Source of the DNA: JAEUSG01 sp964590225
GTDB lineage: Bacteria; Fibrobacterota; OXYB2-FULL-49-7; JAEUSG01
Direction: 5' to 3'
DNA: 49,365 bases
Assembly: GCA_964590225.1 (NCBI GenBank)
Contig: CAZPWS010000021.1
Span: 1 to 49,365 of the forward strand
Below, in pieces: positions 1 through 8,821 of this stretch; position 1 is the stretch's first letter; each line of letters opens with the position of its first letter. The translations under genes and the position numbers were made by a program. The notes beneath the pieces are model-generated. The model saw only the letters and a list, made by a program, of their open reading frames with translations. It searched no databases and was not told the origin of the DNA.

Positions 1-59
1 GTTCTACTAATCTTTGCTGCATCATCACTATTGGATACAGTAATGTAAATAAGCTTCAT
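1..59 (-). CDS. cutA: CutA divalent-cation tolerance protein, N-terminus only (cut by window edge)
   Basis: Reading leftward from the ATG at 59-57 gives MKLIYITVSNSDDAAKISR before the window ends. This matches the start of the CutA1 family, which usually begins MxLIYITxxxxxEAxxIAR. An AAGGA ribosome-binding site lies seven bases upstream. The gene starts 17 bases after the chemoreceptor stop on the same strand and may be cotranscribed with it. CutA proteins are small trimeric cytoplasmic proteins linked to copper/divalent metal tolerance. Only 19 codons are visible, so the family call rests on the N-terminal strand alone. Confidence 0.6.
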   Translation of the reverse strand, partial: MKLIYITVSNSDDAAKISR

Positions 60-76
60 AAATATTCCTTGATTCT

Positions 77-2128
77 TCACTGCATAATCTTTGCACAGCA
101 TTTCCCATACTTTTTGTCAATCATTTGAATATGGTCAACAAGCCAATCTTTGAGGAAAATCATCAGATCGCGCGAAACCATGCCTCTTCCACTTTCAAAA
201 TCAGATTTGAAGTCTGTCACCTTCTTTACAAAAGCGATATGTAAGGGTTTGTGGCTTTCAAAATCAGGGTATTTTGCTCGCTGCATTAATTCTTCTTCTG
301 CTCTAAAGTGTGTAACCGTATAGTCTGCGAGTTCGTTAAGTATGGTTCCTATCATCTCTCTACTCCTACCTTCGCTAAGTGCAGCATTAAGGTCATTTAT
401 CAGTTTAATAAGTCTCTGGTGCTGTTTATCCATGCTCACTACGGAAGTTGAAAGTTGATCGCTCCATTCTATAAGTGCAGTTTGAATGTGAAATGACTCA
501 ATCACCTTTTCGAGATCGCTGTTTAAAGAAATAAGTTTCCCTCCATCATCGCGCAAGCTTGAAATGTTATCGGCAAGGCTGCTGGTTTCACTATTAACCT
601 TCTGAATACTTGAGGACACCTCGGTTAGACCGGCTGCCGTTTGCGATACATTTTTAGCTACTTCCGTTGCCGCAGTACTTGCTTCACCAATGTTTCTCGC
701 TATTTCATTGGAAGTCGCCGACTGTTCTTCAACGGCTGCTGCAATGGTTTGCGCGATAGCATTAACCTCTTCGATCACAGTTACCACTTCACCCATAGCT
801 TTTTGAGCTGCCTCAACCTGATTACGCATATCATCAATTTGAGATCGGATAGCATCGGTTTCACCCGTTGTCTGTCGAGCAAGCTCTTTTACCTCATTGG
901 CAACAACTGCAAAACCGCGGCCGGCTTCGCCTGCTGAAACTGCCTCAATGGTGGCATTGAGAGAAAGCAATCGTGTTTTACCGGCAATATCGTTTATGAC
1001 GGTCACAATCCTTCCTATCTCGCCTGCTGCTGCGCTTAACTTGTCCATTGCTGACTTCATGCCCTCCAGCCTAAAAATCGCATCGGCAGCTATGCGAGAT
1101 TCGGTCTGGCAGTTTTTTGCTACCTCATGGATCGAAGTACTCATTTCCTCCATGGCTGATGCAACTGTCATTATTGTGGTACTCATTTCTTCCGCTGCAG
1201 CCGATATAGTTGTAACACTGCTTGTTGACTCCTCAGTTGCGGCCGCTACTGTGCCTGAGTTACCCTTGACCGATTGTGACGAGTTATCGATTGAACGGAA
1301 GGCTTCAAAAAAACGGGAAGAAACACTGTTCAGCGTGCGTATAACCGAATGAATCTCACTTATAATGGCTGTGATGTTCTCTCCTAGATGGTTTACGCCT
1401 GCGAGAGTGTCGTCAAGTTCGTCCCCATTTTTTGAAATGCCCACCCTTTCGGTAAGATCGCCTCTTGCATACTTTTCCATAAGAAGATTAACAGCTGATA
1501 GCCTGCTAAGCAAAACAGATACTGTGCGCATAACCCATATAATGCACAAAACTCCAAGAATAAGACCTACAATCTGAATTACAAAGATTACATTTACTTT
1601 TTTTTCTGATGCTTGTTGCATCGCACTTGTAGCACGATCTGCTATTGCTAAAACCTTGCTATTCAACTCTGTGATAACAGATATGGCATTGTTGTCTGTA
1701 AAACGGGATGAGTAAACAAGTTTTGCGGCTGAGTGCATTGAATTCCAAATAGTGCTAAGGGTGTCGAGTATAAGAAGAATTTCCGGATCAGGTTCAGAAC
1801 ACTTGTGCAAATTGTTATTCATAGGATCGAGCGAAACGGGGGCGGCTCCGCCCTCTTTAAGTGCAGTCAGACTCAAGTCAAACACTTCTATCGACCTATT
1901 GAATGTTTTTAGCAGTGCTCCACAGTCCTTCCCATCCTTAACAAGATCTCTTCCAAGCAGAGCCTCCTTGGCAATTTTTTGGGAAAGCATTCGTTGGCGG
2001 CCAGCTACATTTACAACAGCGCTGTCAAATTTTTGCTGTTTAATAACCCATTGTGTTGCTATAAAAACAAATAAAATTATAAGTCCAGGAACTATTGCAG
2101 CAAGCGGAAGCTTGATTTTGAGTTTCAT
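77..2128 (-). CDS. Methyl-accepting chemotaxis protein with C-terminal hemerythrin domain
   Basis: This is a 683-residue membrane chemoreceptor. A first membrane segment lies at about 8-28. The periplasmic part begins with a PilJ/NIT-type helix (VAGRQRMLSQKIAKEALL, about 41-58). A second membrane segment is at 178-200, followed by a HAMP domain to about 254 and a long MCP signalling coiled coil (about 280-520). The hairpin tip around 383-417 is recognisable (SLNATIEA, AGEAGRGFAVVANEVKELA). Residues 551-678 form a bacteriohemerythrin with the expected di-iron ligands H570, H607, E611, H626, H630, H666 and D671. It should sense a ligand outside and oxygen or redox state inside, and signal to CheA/CheW, which are not in this window. 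The start is an ATG preceded by GGAG. No methyltransferase-docking pentapeptide is seen at the C-terminus. Confidence 0.93.
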   Translation of the reverse strand: MKLKIKLPLAAIVPGLIILFVFIATQWVIKQQKFDSAVVNVAGRQRMLSQKIAKEALLGRDLVKDGKDCGALLKTFNRSIEVFDLSLTALKEGGAAPVSLDPMNNNLHKCSEPDPEILLILDTLSTIWNSMHSAAKLVYSSRFTDNNAISVITELNSKVLAIADRATSAMQQASEKKVNVIFVIQIVGLILGVLCIIWVMRTVSVLLSRLSAVNLLMEKYARGDLTERVGISKNGDELDDTLAGVNHLGENITAIISEIHSVIRTLNSVSSRFFEAFRSIDNSSQSVKGNSGTVAAATEESTSSVTTISAAAEEMSTTIMTVASAMEEMSTSIHEVAKNCQTESRIAADAIFRLEGMKSAMDKLSAAAGEIGRIVTVINDIAGKTRLLSLNATIEAVSAGEAGRGFAVVANEVKELARQTTGETDAIRSQIDDMRNQVEAAQKAMGEVVTVIEEVNAIAQTIAAAVEEQSATSNEIARNIGEASTAATEVAKNVSQTAAGLTEVSSSIQKVNSETSSLADNISSLRDDGGKLISLNSDLEKVIESFHIQTALIEWSDQLSTSVVSMDKQHQRLIKLINDLNAALSEGRSREMIGTILNELADYTVTHFRAEEELMQRAKYPDFESHKPLHIAFVKKVTDFKSDFESGRGMVSRDLMIFLKDWLVDHIQMIDKKYGKCCAKIMQ

Positions 2129-2159
2129 AATAGCGTCTCCATCATTATATTGTTGTTGA

Positions 2160-3272
2160 TTACGGAATTACGCCAATAGAGCCAAGTACAAAACGGGTCG
2201 AGATATATTTCTGGTTCATTGAAGTATCGCCGACTGAGTTACCATGGATTACCTTAAGTTCAAACTTATGCGATTCAGGTGTTAATTCATCAGTTATGAA
2301 ATATGGCGTGTACCATCCTTCCGCGCCACACCAATCCGGTCGATCTCGCTTGCTTGTTTTCCACTCGCCATTATCAATTCTATAGCAAAATTCGGATGAG
2401 GCGCTTCCGTGGTCAAAACCAAGAATTAGTCCTCGCCCCACAAACTTAAATGAGAGTTTAGCGCCGATGGAGGTAGTCCAAAGTGCCTGCTCAATAAAGG
2501 CAAGTTTGTTCCACCGTTTTATAATCCAGTTGCCAGAGAGTACAACTTTCGAAAATGGGAGAATTTGGAGATTTTCCCAGTTAAATTTATTGATAGGCTC
2601 AGGCATTTTTTTACCAGAAAGGGACTTGCCGCTAACCTTTTTGCTGTACAGATTTGCTTTAAAAAAAGCTATTACTGCTTCCGCATACGAGAGGCTCCCT
2701 CTGTATTGAGGATGCAGGTTGTCGGGCAGCCATTCATCAAATTGCATAATACCGCTCTTGATCTGTTCAAAAGAATTTAGGGCCATCCATACCGAGTTTA
2801 GCTTGTAATAGTCTGCAATTTTTTCGAATTCGGCGATACTCGGCGGAATCTGGCCCGCAATCATAAACGGATACATATACTGACCGTAGGTATAAACAAG
2901 CACTATGTCACATTTACCGTAAGCGAGGAGTTTTCTAATTAACCCCTCTCGCGTTTTCTCACGATAATCAGGCGAAAACCACCAGTCATTAACTGCATAT
3001 TCCACAAAAACAAGGTCGCAGTTGCGGTTAATAATCTCCCTATCTACACGCATTGTAGCAAGATCACTCCCCGTTCCGCCAATAGCGGCATTTTCTACTG
3101 TAAGGCGTACACCAGTTGTATTTACGAGCCATGAACAGAAGGGGTCTGGCCAGTTCCAGTTGGTTCTTCCATCTGTGATTGATCCCCCAATAAACCCAAT
3201 AGTAATTTTATTTTTTTTTAACGCATTTTTTGTGTTTGTAAGTTCGCTTCTGTTTTGGATCACTTTCAACAT
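2160..3272 (-). CDS. SGNH/GDSL-family hydrolase (probable esterase)
   Basis: The 370-residue protein has all four SGNH blocks: GGSIT with nucleophile S31, oxyanion-hole G66 in IGGTGSD, N95 in EYAVND, and the D184-x-x-H187 pair in DNLHP. The hydrolase domain fills residues 20-205. The C-terminal 160 residues look like a beta-rich accessory domain. There is no signal peptide, so it is probably cytoplasmic. SGNH enzymes remove acyl groups from sugars or lipids, and the substrate here cannot be told. The start has only a weak AGGCTG ribosome-binding site. It sits 14 bases downstream of the small unknown gene and 31 bases upstream of the chemoreceptor on the same strand. Confidence 0.85.
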   Translation of the reverse strand: MLKVIQNRSELTNTKNALKKNKITIGFIGGSITDGRTNWNWPDPFCSWLVNTTGVRLTVENAAIGGTGSDLATMRVDREIINRNCDLVFVEYAVNDWWFSPDYREKTREGLIRKLLAYGKCDIVLVYTYGQYMYPFMIAGQIPPSIAEFEKIADYYKLNSVWMALNSFEQIKSGIMQFDEWLPDNLHPQYRGSLSYAEAVIAFFKANLYSKKVSGKSLSGKKMPEPINKFNWENLQILPFSKVVLSGNWIIKRWNKLAFIEQALWTTSIGAKLSFKFVGRGLILGFDHGSASSEFCYRIDNGEWKTSKRDRPDWCGAEGWYTPYFITDELTPESHKFELKVIHGNSVGDTSMNQKYISTRFVLGSIGVIP

Positions 3273-3286
3273 GATATCAGCCTATC

Positions 3287-3718
3287 TTAATTAATAGTAG
3301 TATTGTCATCAGCGCCAGATTTCAATAATTCAGAAAAAAAGTTTTTATTCCTGTTCAGTACATAGATTATTTCTAAAATTCTATTCGCACGCCAAGCTGG
3401 AGCATGAACCTTTAACCATTCATCTTTAACCTTTTTAGCTTCTTCCGGATTGCAGCTACACCCTTTTACTTCAAGCTCCTTATTTATCTCATTAACTTGA
3501 CTGATCATTTCCGACCTAAAATCAATAGTTTTTTTGTCAAGAATATAAAGCCGTAAGGCAGTAAACAGTTCAACCGGTTTTCCCCAAATTGATTGTTCCT
3601 TCTTTAGAAAAAATTGGAAATCATTAAAATTCATACAGATAAAATGTTTCAACTGTAACTTTATAGGCTCTAGCTCTCCCTTATCGTATCGTTCTTTAAT
3701 TAGGGCAAGATCTGTCAT
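3287..3718 (-). CDS. Conserved-looking hypothetical protein, 143 aa
   Basis: This is a soluble, charged, mostly helical protein that I do not recognise. It has one CSC dipeptide pair (GCSCNPEE, around 86-93) and no signal peptide or membrane segment. Its ATG overlaps the stop of the CHASE2 kinase by four bases (ATGA). Translational coupling is therefore likely, and it may work with, or be a substrate of, that kinase. That link is inference from position only. A parvulin fold, TPR or HTH is not visible. Confidence 0.7.
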   Translation of the reverse strand: MTDLALIKERYDKGELEPIKLQLKHFICMNFNDFQFFLKKEQSIWGKPVELFTALRLYILDKKTIDFRSEMISQVNEINKELEVKGCSCNPEEAKKVKDEWLKVHAPAWRANRILEIIYVLNRNKNFFSELLKSGADDNTTIN

Positions 3719-5784
3719 TGTTTTATTGATTTCTCAAGATCATCGGCAAAAGTTGTGACATCGCGATATCTGTTATCTCTATTTTTTGCGAGCGCTTTCG
3801 CAAGAACAACATCAACCCCCTTTGGCAAATCACTAATTCGATCAAACAGGGGTTGTGGAGACTTGTGCAGTATTGCATAGGTTAGCGCAGAAAGGTTTTC
3901 TCCTGCAAAGGGACGGATGCCGGAAATGCATTCATAAGCGGTAACAGCAAGTGAAAATATATCTGTTGAATTATCAATTTCCTCTCCGTTAAGTTGTTCG
4001 GGTGACATATAGTACGGAGTTCCGAGCGCTTTTCCAGTATCTGTGAGAGCCCCACCTGTTTTTGCCACACCGAAGTCCATAAGTTTGACCTCACTATTGT
4101 TTCTGACGACCATTATGTTCGCTGGTTTGATATCTCTGTGGATAATTCCCTGCGTATGTGCCATTTTAATTCCGCATGCTATTTTGCCGATTATGCGAAC
4201 AGTTTCTTCTACGCTTATCCTTCCTTTTTGTGCGATAAGCGCTTCCAGAGTTTCGCCTTCAACAAATTCCATCACCATAAAAGCAATAGACTGGGTGTCT
4301 CCAAAATCGTAAACTGTTACAATTGATTCATGTTTTAAGCCGGCAGCTGCTCTCGCTTCGCGGTAGAAGCGCTCTTTCAGCTCTTTTTGAATTCCTATTC
4401 CACCTCCGAGCTTAATAGTTTTAATGGCAACAGTTCTATGGAGTTTAGGATCTGTTGCTCTATAAACAGTTCCCATGGAACCGCTACCAATCTCTTTCTC
4501 TATACAATAGCGACCAATCTTCTTGATTTCACCTTCCGCAGTATATTCAATATCGTCGATTTTAATACGCTGGCTGCTGCCAAACCGGACTCTTTTATAA
4601 ATTAGCCATGCTGCAAAAAGAAAAGAATAAAATATTGGCAGGAGCAGAGAAACCCAATAACCGGAAACAAAAACAACAAAATTTACAATAAGAAGCACCG
4701 CTCCGAAAAGAAGCGCTATTGGAATCCCCTTACCTTCAGGCAGTTGTAGCGCAATTTCTGTTAATACGGTTACAAGAATGATGGCTAATATGGGTAGAAT
4801 AAGAGAAAGCAAAAGTATATTGAATCGGATAAATGGCGGAGATTCAAGTGTATTCGCGGTTACTGTCGCCCACAACTCCGTAGAAGACATTTTAGCCGTG
4901 AACGGTGTCCGGTGGGGATCAAGATTGCGTTTATCGGATAAACCAACCAGAACAATTTTTCCCGATAGCATGTTTTTATCAAAATTTCTACCTAGAATTT
5001 CAGATACGGATATATGCCTAAACTTTTTTTCGGCCCCACAAAAGTTTATCATTGATGTCGCGTAATTATCAATTGGTATAGAAAGAGAAGAACCACCTTT
5101 AATAACTTCGTTTGGGATAATCCGCAATTCCTTGGTTGATATTTCGTTATACACAGAAGCGATTGCAAGCGAAACGGCGGGATAGAAATTGTTTCCATAT
5201 CCAACAGTTTGAAGTGTATAGCGGGAATACCCATAAATGCTCAAATTGTTGTTAAAACCTAATGCTGCCGCAGATTGCGCAAAAGCCTGCTCCGGCTCAT
5301 GCAGGATTTTTGCTTTGATAATGTCAGTTGGAATAGATGGATCTTCTAAATAAACGGCTGAATTTCGAACAGGTAAGGAGGGTGCTTCGATAATAGCAAT
5401 ATTATTTGTGCTGTTTACCCTCTCAAAAGTAAAGGGAATTACAACATTTCCTGCCCTTATCATAGATGCGCTCAAGGTATTATTTCCTTGGTCTTCGGCT
5501 CTCTTTCGAAAGTAAAAGTTCAGATAAATAACTTTGGGAGAACAAGCTGATATGGAATCAAGCAGCTCAGCAATTTTTGTTCTTGTCCATGGCCAATCAC
5601 CGTATTCCAGTATCGCCGCATCGTTTATATCTGCTATTACTATCCGATCATCCGTCTTTAGTTCGCCTCTTATCGAGTAGAACAGATTTTGCATCAGGGC
5701 ATCGTACTCCCTAAACAGGTCGGGTAATTTAACCTGAAGGGTTGTAAGTACGACGATAATAGCGGTAATTCTTAAAATTCTCAT
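3715..5784 (-). CDS. CHASE2-domain membrane Ser/Thr protein kinase
   Basis: This is a transmembrane eukaryotic-like kinase. An N-terminal signal anchor is followed by an extracytoplasmic CHASE2 sensor (about 25-315, with the typical VIADINDAAILEYGDWPWTR start). Two or three membrane helices come next (about 320-400), then the kinase domain (about 423-685). Numbered from the ATG at 5784, the glycine loop is GSGSMG 433-438, the lysine is K455 (VAIKTI), and HRDIKPAN has D551 and N556. The DFG motif is 570-572, followed by GTPYYMSPEQ, so the kinase looks active. A TTG nine bases upstream (5793) could also start the frame. I prefer the ATG because TATATT sits seven bases before it and no Shine-Dalgarno is present for either start. 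The kinase heads a run with the 143-residue protein and the SGNH hydrolase. Confidence 0.93.
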   Translation of the reverse strand: MRILRITAIIVVLTTLQVKLPDLFREYDALMQNLFYSIRGELKTDDRIVIADINDAAILEYGDWPWTRTKIAELLDSISACSPKVIYLNFYFRKRAEDQGNNTLSASMIRAGNVVIPFTFERVNSTNNIAIIEAPSLPVRNSAVYLEDPSIPTDIIKAKILHEPEQAFAQSAAALGFNNNLSIYGYSRYTLQTVGYGNNFYPAVSLAIASVYNEISTKELRIIPNEVIKGGSSLSIPIDNYATSMINFCGAEKKFRHISVSEILGRNFDKNMLSGKIVLVGLSDKRNLDPHRTPFTAKMSSTELWATVTANTLESPPFIRFNILLLSLILPILAIILVTVLTEIALQLPEGKGIPIALLFGAVLLIVNFVVFVSGYWVSLLLPIFYSFLFAAWLIYKRVRFGSSQRIKIDDIEYTAEGEIKKIGRYCIEKEIGSGSMGTVYRATDPKLHRTVAIKTIKLGGGIGIQKELKERFYREARAAAGLKHESIVTVYDFGDTQSIAFMVMEFVEGETLEALIAQKGRISVEETVRIIGKIACGIKMAHTQGIIHRDIKPANIMVVRNNSEVKLMDFGVAKTGGALTDTGKALGTPYYMSPEQLNGEEIDNSTDIFSLAVTAYECISGIRPFAGENLSALTYAILHKSPQPLFDRISDLPKGVDVVLAKALAKNRDNRYRDVTTFADDLEKSIKQ

Positions 5785-5791
5785 AAACGGC

Positions 5792-5797
5792 AATATA
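5792..5797 (-). promoter_or_regulatory. Candidate -10 box of the CHASE2 kinase gene (leaderless)
   Basis: On the minus strand TATATT is followed by GCCGTTT and then the ATG at 5784. No Shine-Dalgarno is visible and no good -35 can be picked. The distance would put the transcription start at or next to the start codon. The same layout is seen before iclR, lexA and the MATE gene. Confidence 0.35.
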
Positions 5798-5882
5798 TAT
5801 AGTAATGCGTTACCATAGAAAGAGTTGGTTTATCCGTGAAACGAATTTATATTGAAATCCGTGTTGTTACAGTTAAAAACTG

Positions 5883-6632
5883 ATGGGTAAACTTCTAAAG
5901 TCACTTCTTGTTATTCTTCTTGTGTTCTGCGTGCTGTACGCCGCATTATCGTTTTATTTTATTAACGCGAAAGGGTTAGTTGCTAAACCCACCGCTTCTG
6001 CGCCCGATGCTAAAGTCACAATCGAACAGTTAATGGATAGAATAAATACACGCGAACAACGCATTCACGATTTATTGAAAGAGCCAACTGCTGATAACGA
6101 AAAATCGTTAAGGGCAGAAGAAGCTGAAATTGCCGTTTTGACCTCCATCATAGATTCTGTAAAGAAGGGCTTGTTTGCCAAGAATAAATCAGACGATTCA
6201 GTCGGCAGTAAAAAGTTGAACAAGGAAACTTTGATTCGCTTCTTTGTGTCTGAGAAAAAGAAACCGGTGATTGTTGTTTTGCTTTGTTTCCTGCTTATAT
6301 TTCTTATTAGTGCCATAATAAGGGAAGGAGTAGGTAAAAAAAAGAGTGTTACCAGCGTTAAGCCTATAGTAAAACATAAACCGCAGCTGGAGCTGGCAGA
6401 TGATATGGCCAGTAAAAAAGTGACTCTTGAGGATACAGTGGCGAAGTTTAGGGAGGCGGCTTCGATAACAACAACGGATACCCAAACTGCGGCGGAGACG
6501 ATTCCTGATAAGAATTCGCTTATAGAAATGGTGTTTGAGCTTTCACGCAAGGGATATTCTGTTGAAGAGATAGCGTCCAAGGCACATATCGATCAGGATC
6601 AGGTAAGGCTTATTCTTAAGTTCAAGCAGTAA
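5883..6632 (+). CDS. Membrane protein with C-terminal HTH-like tail, upstream of fliK-like gene
   Basis: This is a 249-residue protein with two membrane helices (about 5-29 and 132-151) separated by a charged, coiled-coil-like stretch. A second hydrophilic region then leads to a C-terminal helix pair (LSRKGYSVEEIASKAHIDQDQVRLIL, residues about 220-245). Such a tail resembles the short HTH-like end of SwrB/DUF6115-type proteins that lie next to flagellar genes in other bacteria. The resemblance is by pattern only. It is divergent from the CHASE2 kinase and opens the plus-strand run to recG. No Shine-Dalgarno is obvious before the ATG. Confidence 0.75.
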   Translation: MGKLLKSLLVILLVFCVLYAALSFYFINAKGLVAKPTASAPDAKVTIEQLMDRINTREQRIHDLLKEPTADNEKSLRAEEAEIAVLTSIIDSVKKGLFAKNKSDDSVGSKKLNKETLIRFFVSEKKKPVIVVLLCFLLIFLISAIIREGVGKKKSVTSVKPIVKHKPQLELADDMASKKVTLEDTVAKFREAASITTTDTQTAAETIPDKNSLIEMVFELSRKGYSVEEIASKAHIDQDQVRLILKFKQ

Positions 6633-6657
6633 TAACGATAAACCGATATTAGTATAA

Positions 6658-8544
6658 ATGGTGAAACCGGAAATTGTTTCTTATTCTGCTACCGGTCAAA
6701 CTTCAGCCATAACCTCTTTGTGCAGAGAAGGTGTGGTAGAAGGAATAACCAAGGAAGGTAAATTGGTAGTCAGGGTTGGTGAAAATATTTTTCACCTTCA
6801 TTCAGAGCAGCATCCCTCTCCGAAAATAGGAACAAAAATACTTCTGTCAATATCAAGGGGAACGGAAGTCCTTTTGCAGTTACTTAGCGATACACAAGAA
6901 GATGGTAATAAAAAACCCATCCCCATAAAAGAACAGGTTTCGCTTAAGACAATAGCCACACTTTTAAGTTCCATTGAATCACAAGTAGTCAATGAACCTT
7001 CTCTAAAAGGCGTCACTCAGGAGATTAAAGAAGCCATAGAAAATTTTCGGGGCAATCCATCCATGCAGAGTGCGACTAACAAACTCCAGTCAATTTTATT
7101 GAGCCTGACCGCTTTCCCATCGCTTTCGTCCTCTCTAAAAGAAAACATCTATTCCATCACAAAAGATATAAGCGCGCTGTCATCAGGCAAAAAAGGATTT
7201 GTTCCTCCGATAGTCACCGTTTCACAGGAAATTCCCCTTCCTTTTAGGCCAGAAATAGGAAAAACTATCGAGGCATCGGTTGAATCAGTCAGGGCTGATG
7301 GAAAAGCAATGATTTCACTTCGTGGGAGCCCATCTGTTCCCATTTCACTGCCTATTACCGTCAGTGCAGGCTCATTGGTGAAATTTATTCCGTTGTCAGA
7401 AAGAGAGTGGGAAATAGTCGATTATGGTAGTATAAAACGGGAAACATCATCTTTTGAAAAAGCTGATGCCAAGATTGAAAGAACAGTAAGGGCAATTGTC
7501 GAGAACGCCTACGCTGGAACAGAACGCGAGCCATCAGATGCAACTGTAAGTAAAATCATTAAAAATATTTTTACTGTTATCGACAAAACACCACTAACTA
7601 TGGACGACATTGAATCGTTAACAAAAATTCTTTGCAAAACTGAGAGTAAACCGACGCTTCAACAGAGAATACCAGCGGAGCTGTCTCTGTATCCCCAGAT
7701 AAAGCAGATTGGCGAATCGATTGGACGGCTTTTGGCTTTTATCGATATGCTACCAACAGAAAAACCCCAAAGCGGAAGCGCAACACAAGCTTCTTCAGAC
7801 TCTATTATGAAGCTTAATTCATTTATTTCTGTTGCAAAAACTCTTATAGTTCCATTGATTACCGAGGGAAATGAATTGCAGAAGATTGCTAAGTTGTTGA
7901 AAAAGATTGACGATACTTCCGGCCAACAGTATGAGCACAAAATTACCAAGTTGTTAAACTTCCGGCCGGATTCTGCTGTTCGCGAACAACTTTTAACTTC
8001 AATCCGTGGCGATTTCAAGGGACAACTTATTTCATTTTATGATACTTTGGACAAAATAGACATATCACCAGATCTAAAGGATCGGTTAAAAAATGAAGCA
8101 TCTCTGCTTCTTTCGCAGATAGAATCAATTCAAATCCGAAACGGTGTGGAACAAGAAATCAGACATATGTTTGTCCCCGTTGTGCATACGGATGAACCTC
8201 AGTCTGCACATGTTTTTTTCAAGCGACGGGGAAAACGGGGTAAAATTGATGCAGAGAATGTTTCCGTAACAGTACGAGTAGCCCCATCGCAACTTGGTGA
8301 TGTTGAGGCAACCGCCTCGGTTGTTAACGGTCGGTTGTCAATCGCTTTTCTTGTAAAAGATCGAAGCGCGCTTAAACTTTTCGAATCGGAGAAGTTACCC
8401 TTAAAAGAAAGATTGTCAGGACTTGGTTACAAGCTTGGCGCAATCACTGTTTCAACCGGTAGAAGCGCAGTTATTCACGGCGTATTTAGGCAGACCCAAG
8501 AGAATGTAAACGGAAAAAATCAAGGATTTGATATAACTGTATGA
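6658..8544 (+). CDS. fliK: FliK-like flagellar hook-length control protein
   Basis: This is a 628-residue soluble protein with a long low-conservation N-terminal part. Its C-terminal domain (about 535-610) matches the Flg_hook/FliK C-domain pattern: VTVRVAPSQLGDVEATASV, then a strand NGRLSIAFLVKD, then LPLKERLSGLGYKLGAITVS. FliK measures hook length and triggers the export switch through FlhB. The next gene overlaps by four bases and encodes an FlhB-C-like protein, which fits that partnership. Residues 1-70 contain a small beta-rich module (VVEGITKEGKLVVRVGENIF) seen in some long FliK-like proteins. Confidence 0.8.
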   Translation: MVKPEIVSYSATGQTSAITSLCREGVVEGITKEGKLVVRVGENIFHLHSEQHPSPKIGTKILLSISRGTEVLLQLLSDTQEDGNKKPIPIKEQVSLKTIATLLSSIESQVVNEPSLKGVTQEIKEAIENFRGNPSMQSATNKLQSILLSLTAFPSLSSSLKENIYSITKDISALSSGKKGFVPPIVTVSQEIPLPFRPEIGKTIEASVESVRADGKAMISLRGSPSVPISLPITVSAGSLVKFIPLSEREWEIVDYGSIKRETSSFEKADAKIERTVRAIVENAYAGTEREPSDATVSKIIKNIFTVIDKTPLTMDDIESLTKILCKTESKPTLQQRIPAELSLYPQIKQIGESIGRLLAFIDMLPTEKPQSGSATQASSDSIMKLNSFISVAKTLIVPLITEGNELQKIAKLLKKIDDTSGQQYEHKITKLLNFRPDSAVREQLLTSIRGDFKGQLISFYDTLDKIDISPDLKDRLKNEASLLLSQIESIQIRNGVEQEIRHMFVPVVHTDEPQSAHVFFKRRGKRGKIDAENVSVTVRVAPSQLGDVEATASVVNGRLSIAFLVKDRSALKLFESEKLPLKERLSGLGYKLGAITVSTGRSAVIHGVFRQTQENVNGKNQGFDITV

Positions 8545-8819
8545 GGCGAGAAATAAAAAAACGACATTCTGCCGTCGCTCTCCGCTTTGATGAGAAGAAG
8601 GACGACGCGCCTGTTGTTGCTGCAAAGGGGGCAGGAAGAACTGCCGATGCCATTATCGCGCTTGCTAAGGAGCATTCTATACCAATAAGAGAAGATTCTG
8701 ATCTTCTTGAGTTACTATACCCACTTGAGCTGGATGAAGAGATACCTCCTAAATTATATGGTGTAGTTGCAGAACTTCTTGCTTATATTTATCGTATAAA
8801 CGGAAAAATGAAAGAGTAA
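8541..8819 (+). CDS. FlhB C-terminal-domain homologue (FhlB/YlqH type)
   Basis: This 92-residue protein covers only the cytoplasmic part of FlhB/YscU: SAVALRFDEKK, PVVAAKGAG, IIALAKEHSIPI, ELLYPLELDEEIPPKLY and VVAELLAYIY. Such free FlhB-C proteins can substitute for the cleaved FlhB tail in export gating. The self-cleavage NPTH motif is replaced by KKRH at residues 7-10, as expected for a non-cleaving homologue. The ATG overlaps the fliK stop (ATGA), so the two are translationally coupled. Confidence 0.88.
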   Translation: MRREIKKRHSAVALRFDEKKDDAPVVAAKGAGRTADAIIALAKEHSIPIREDSDLLELLYPLELDEEIPPKLYGVVAELLAYIYRINGKMKE

Positions 8820-8821
8820 CC

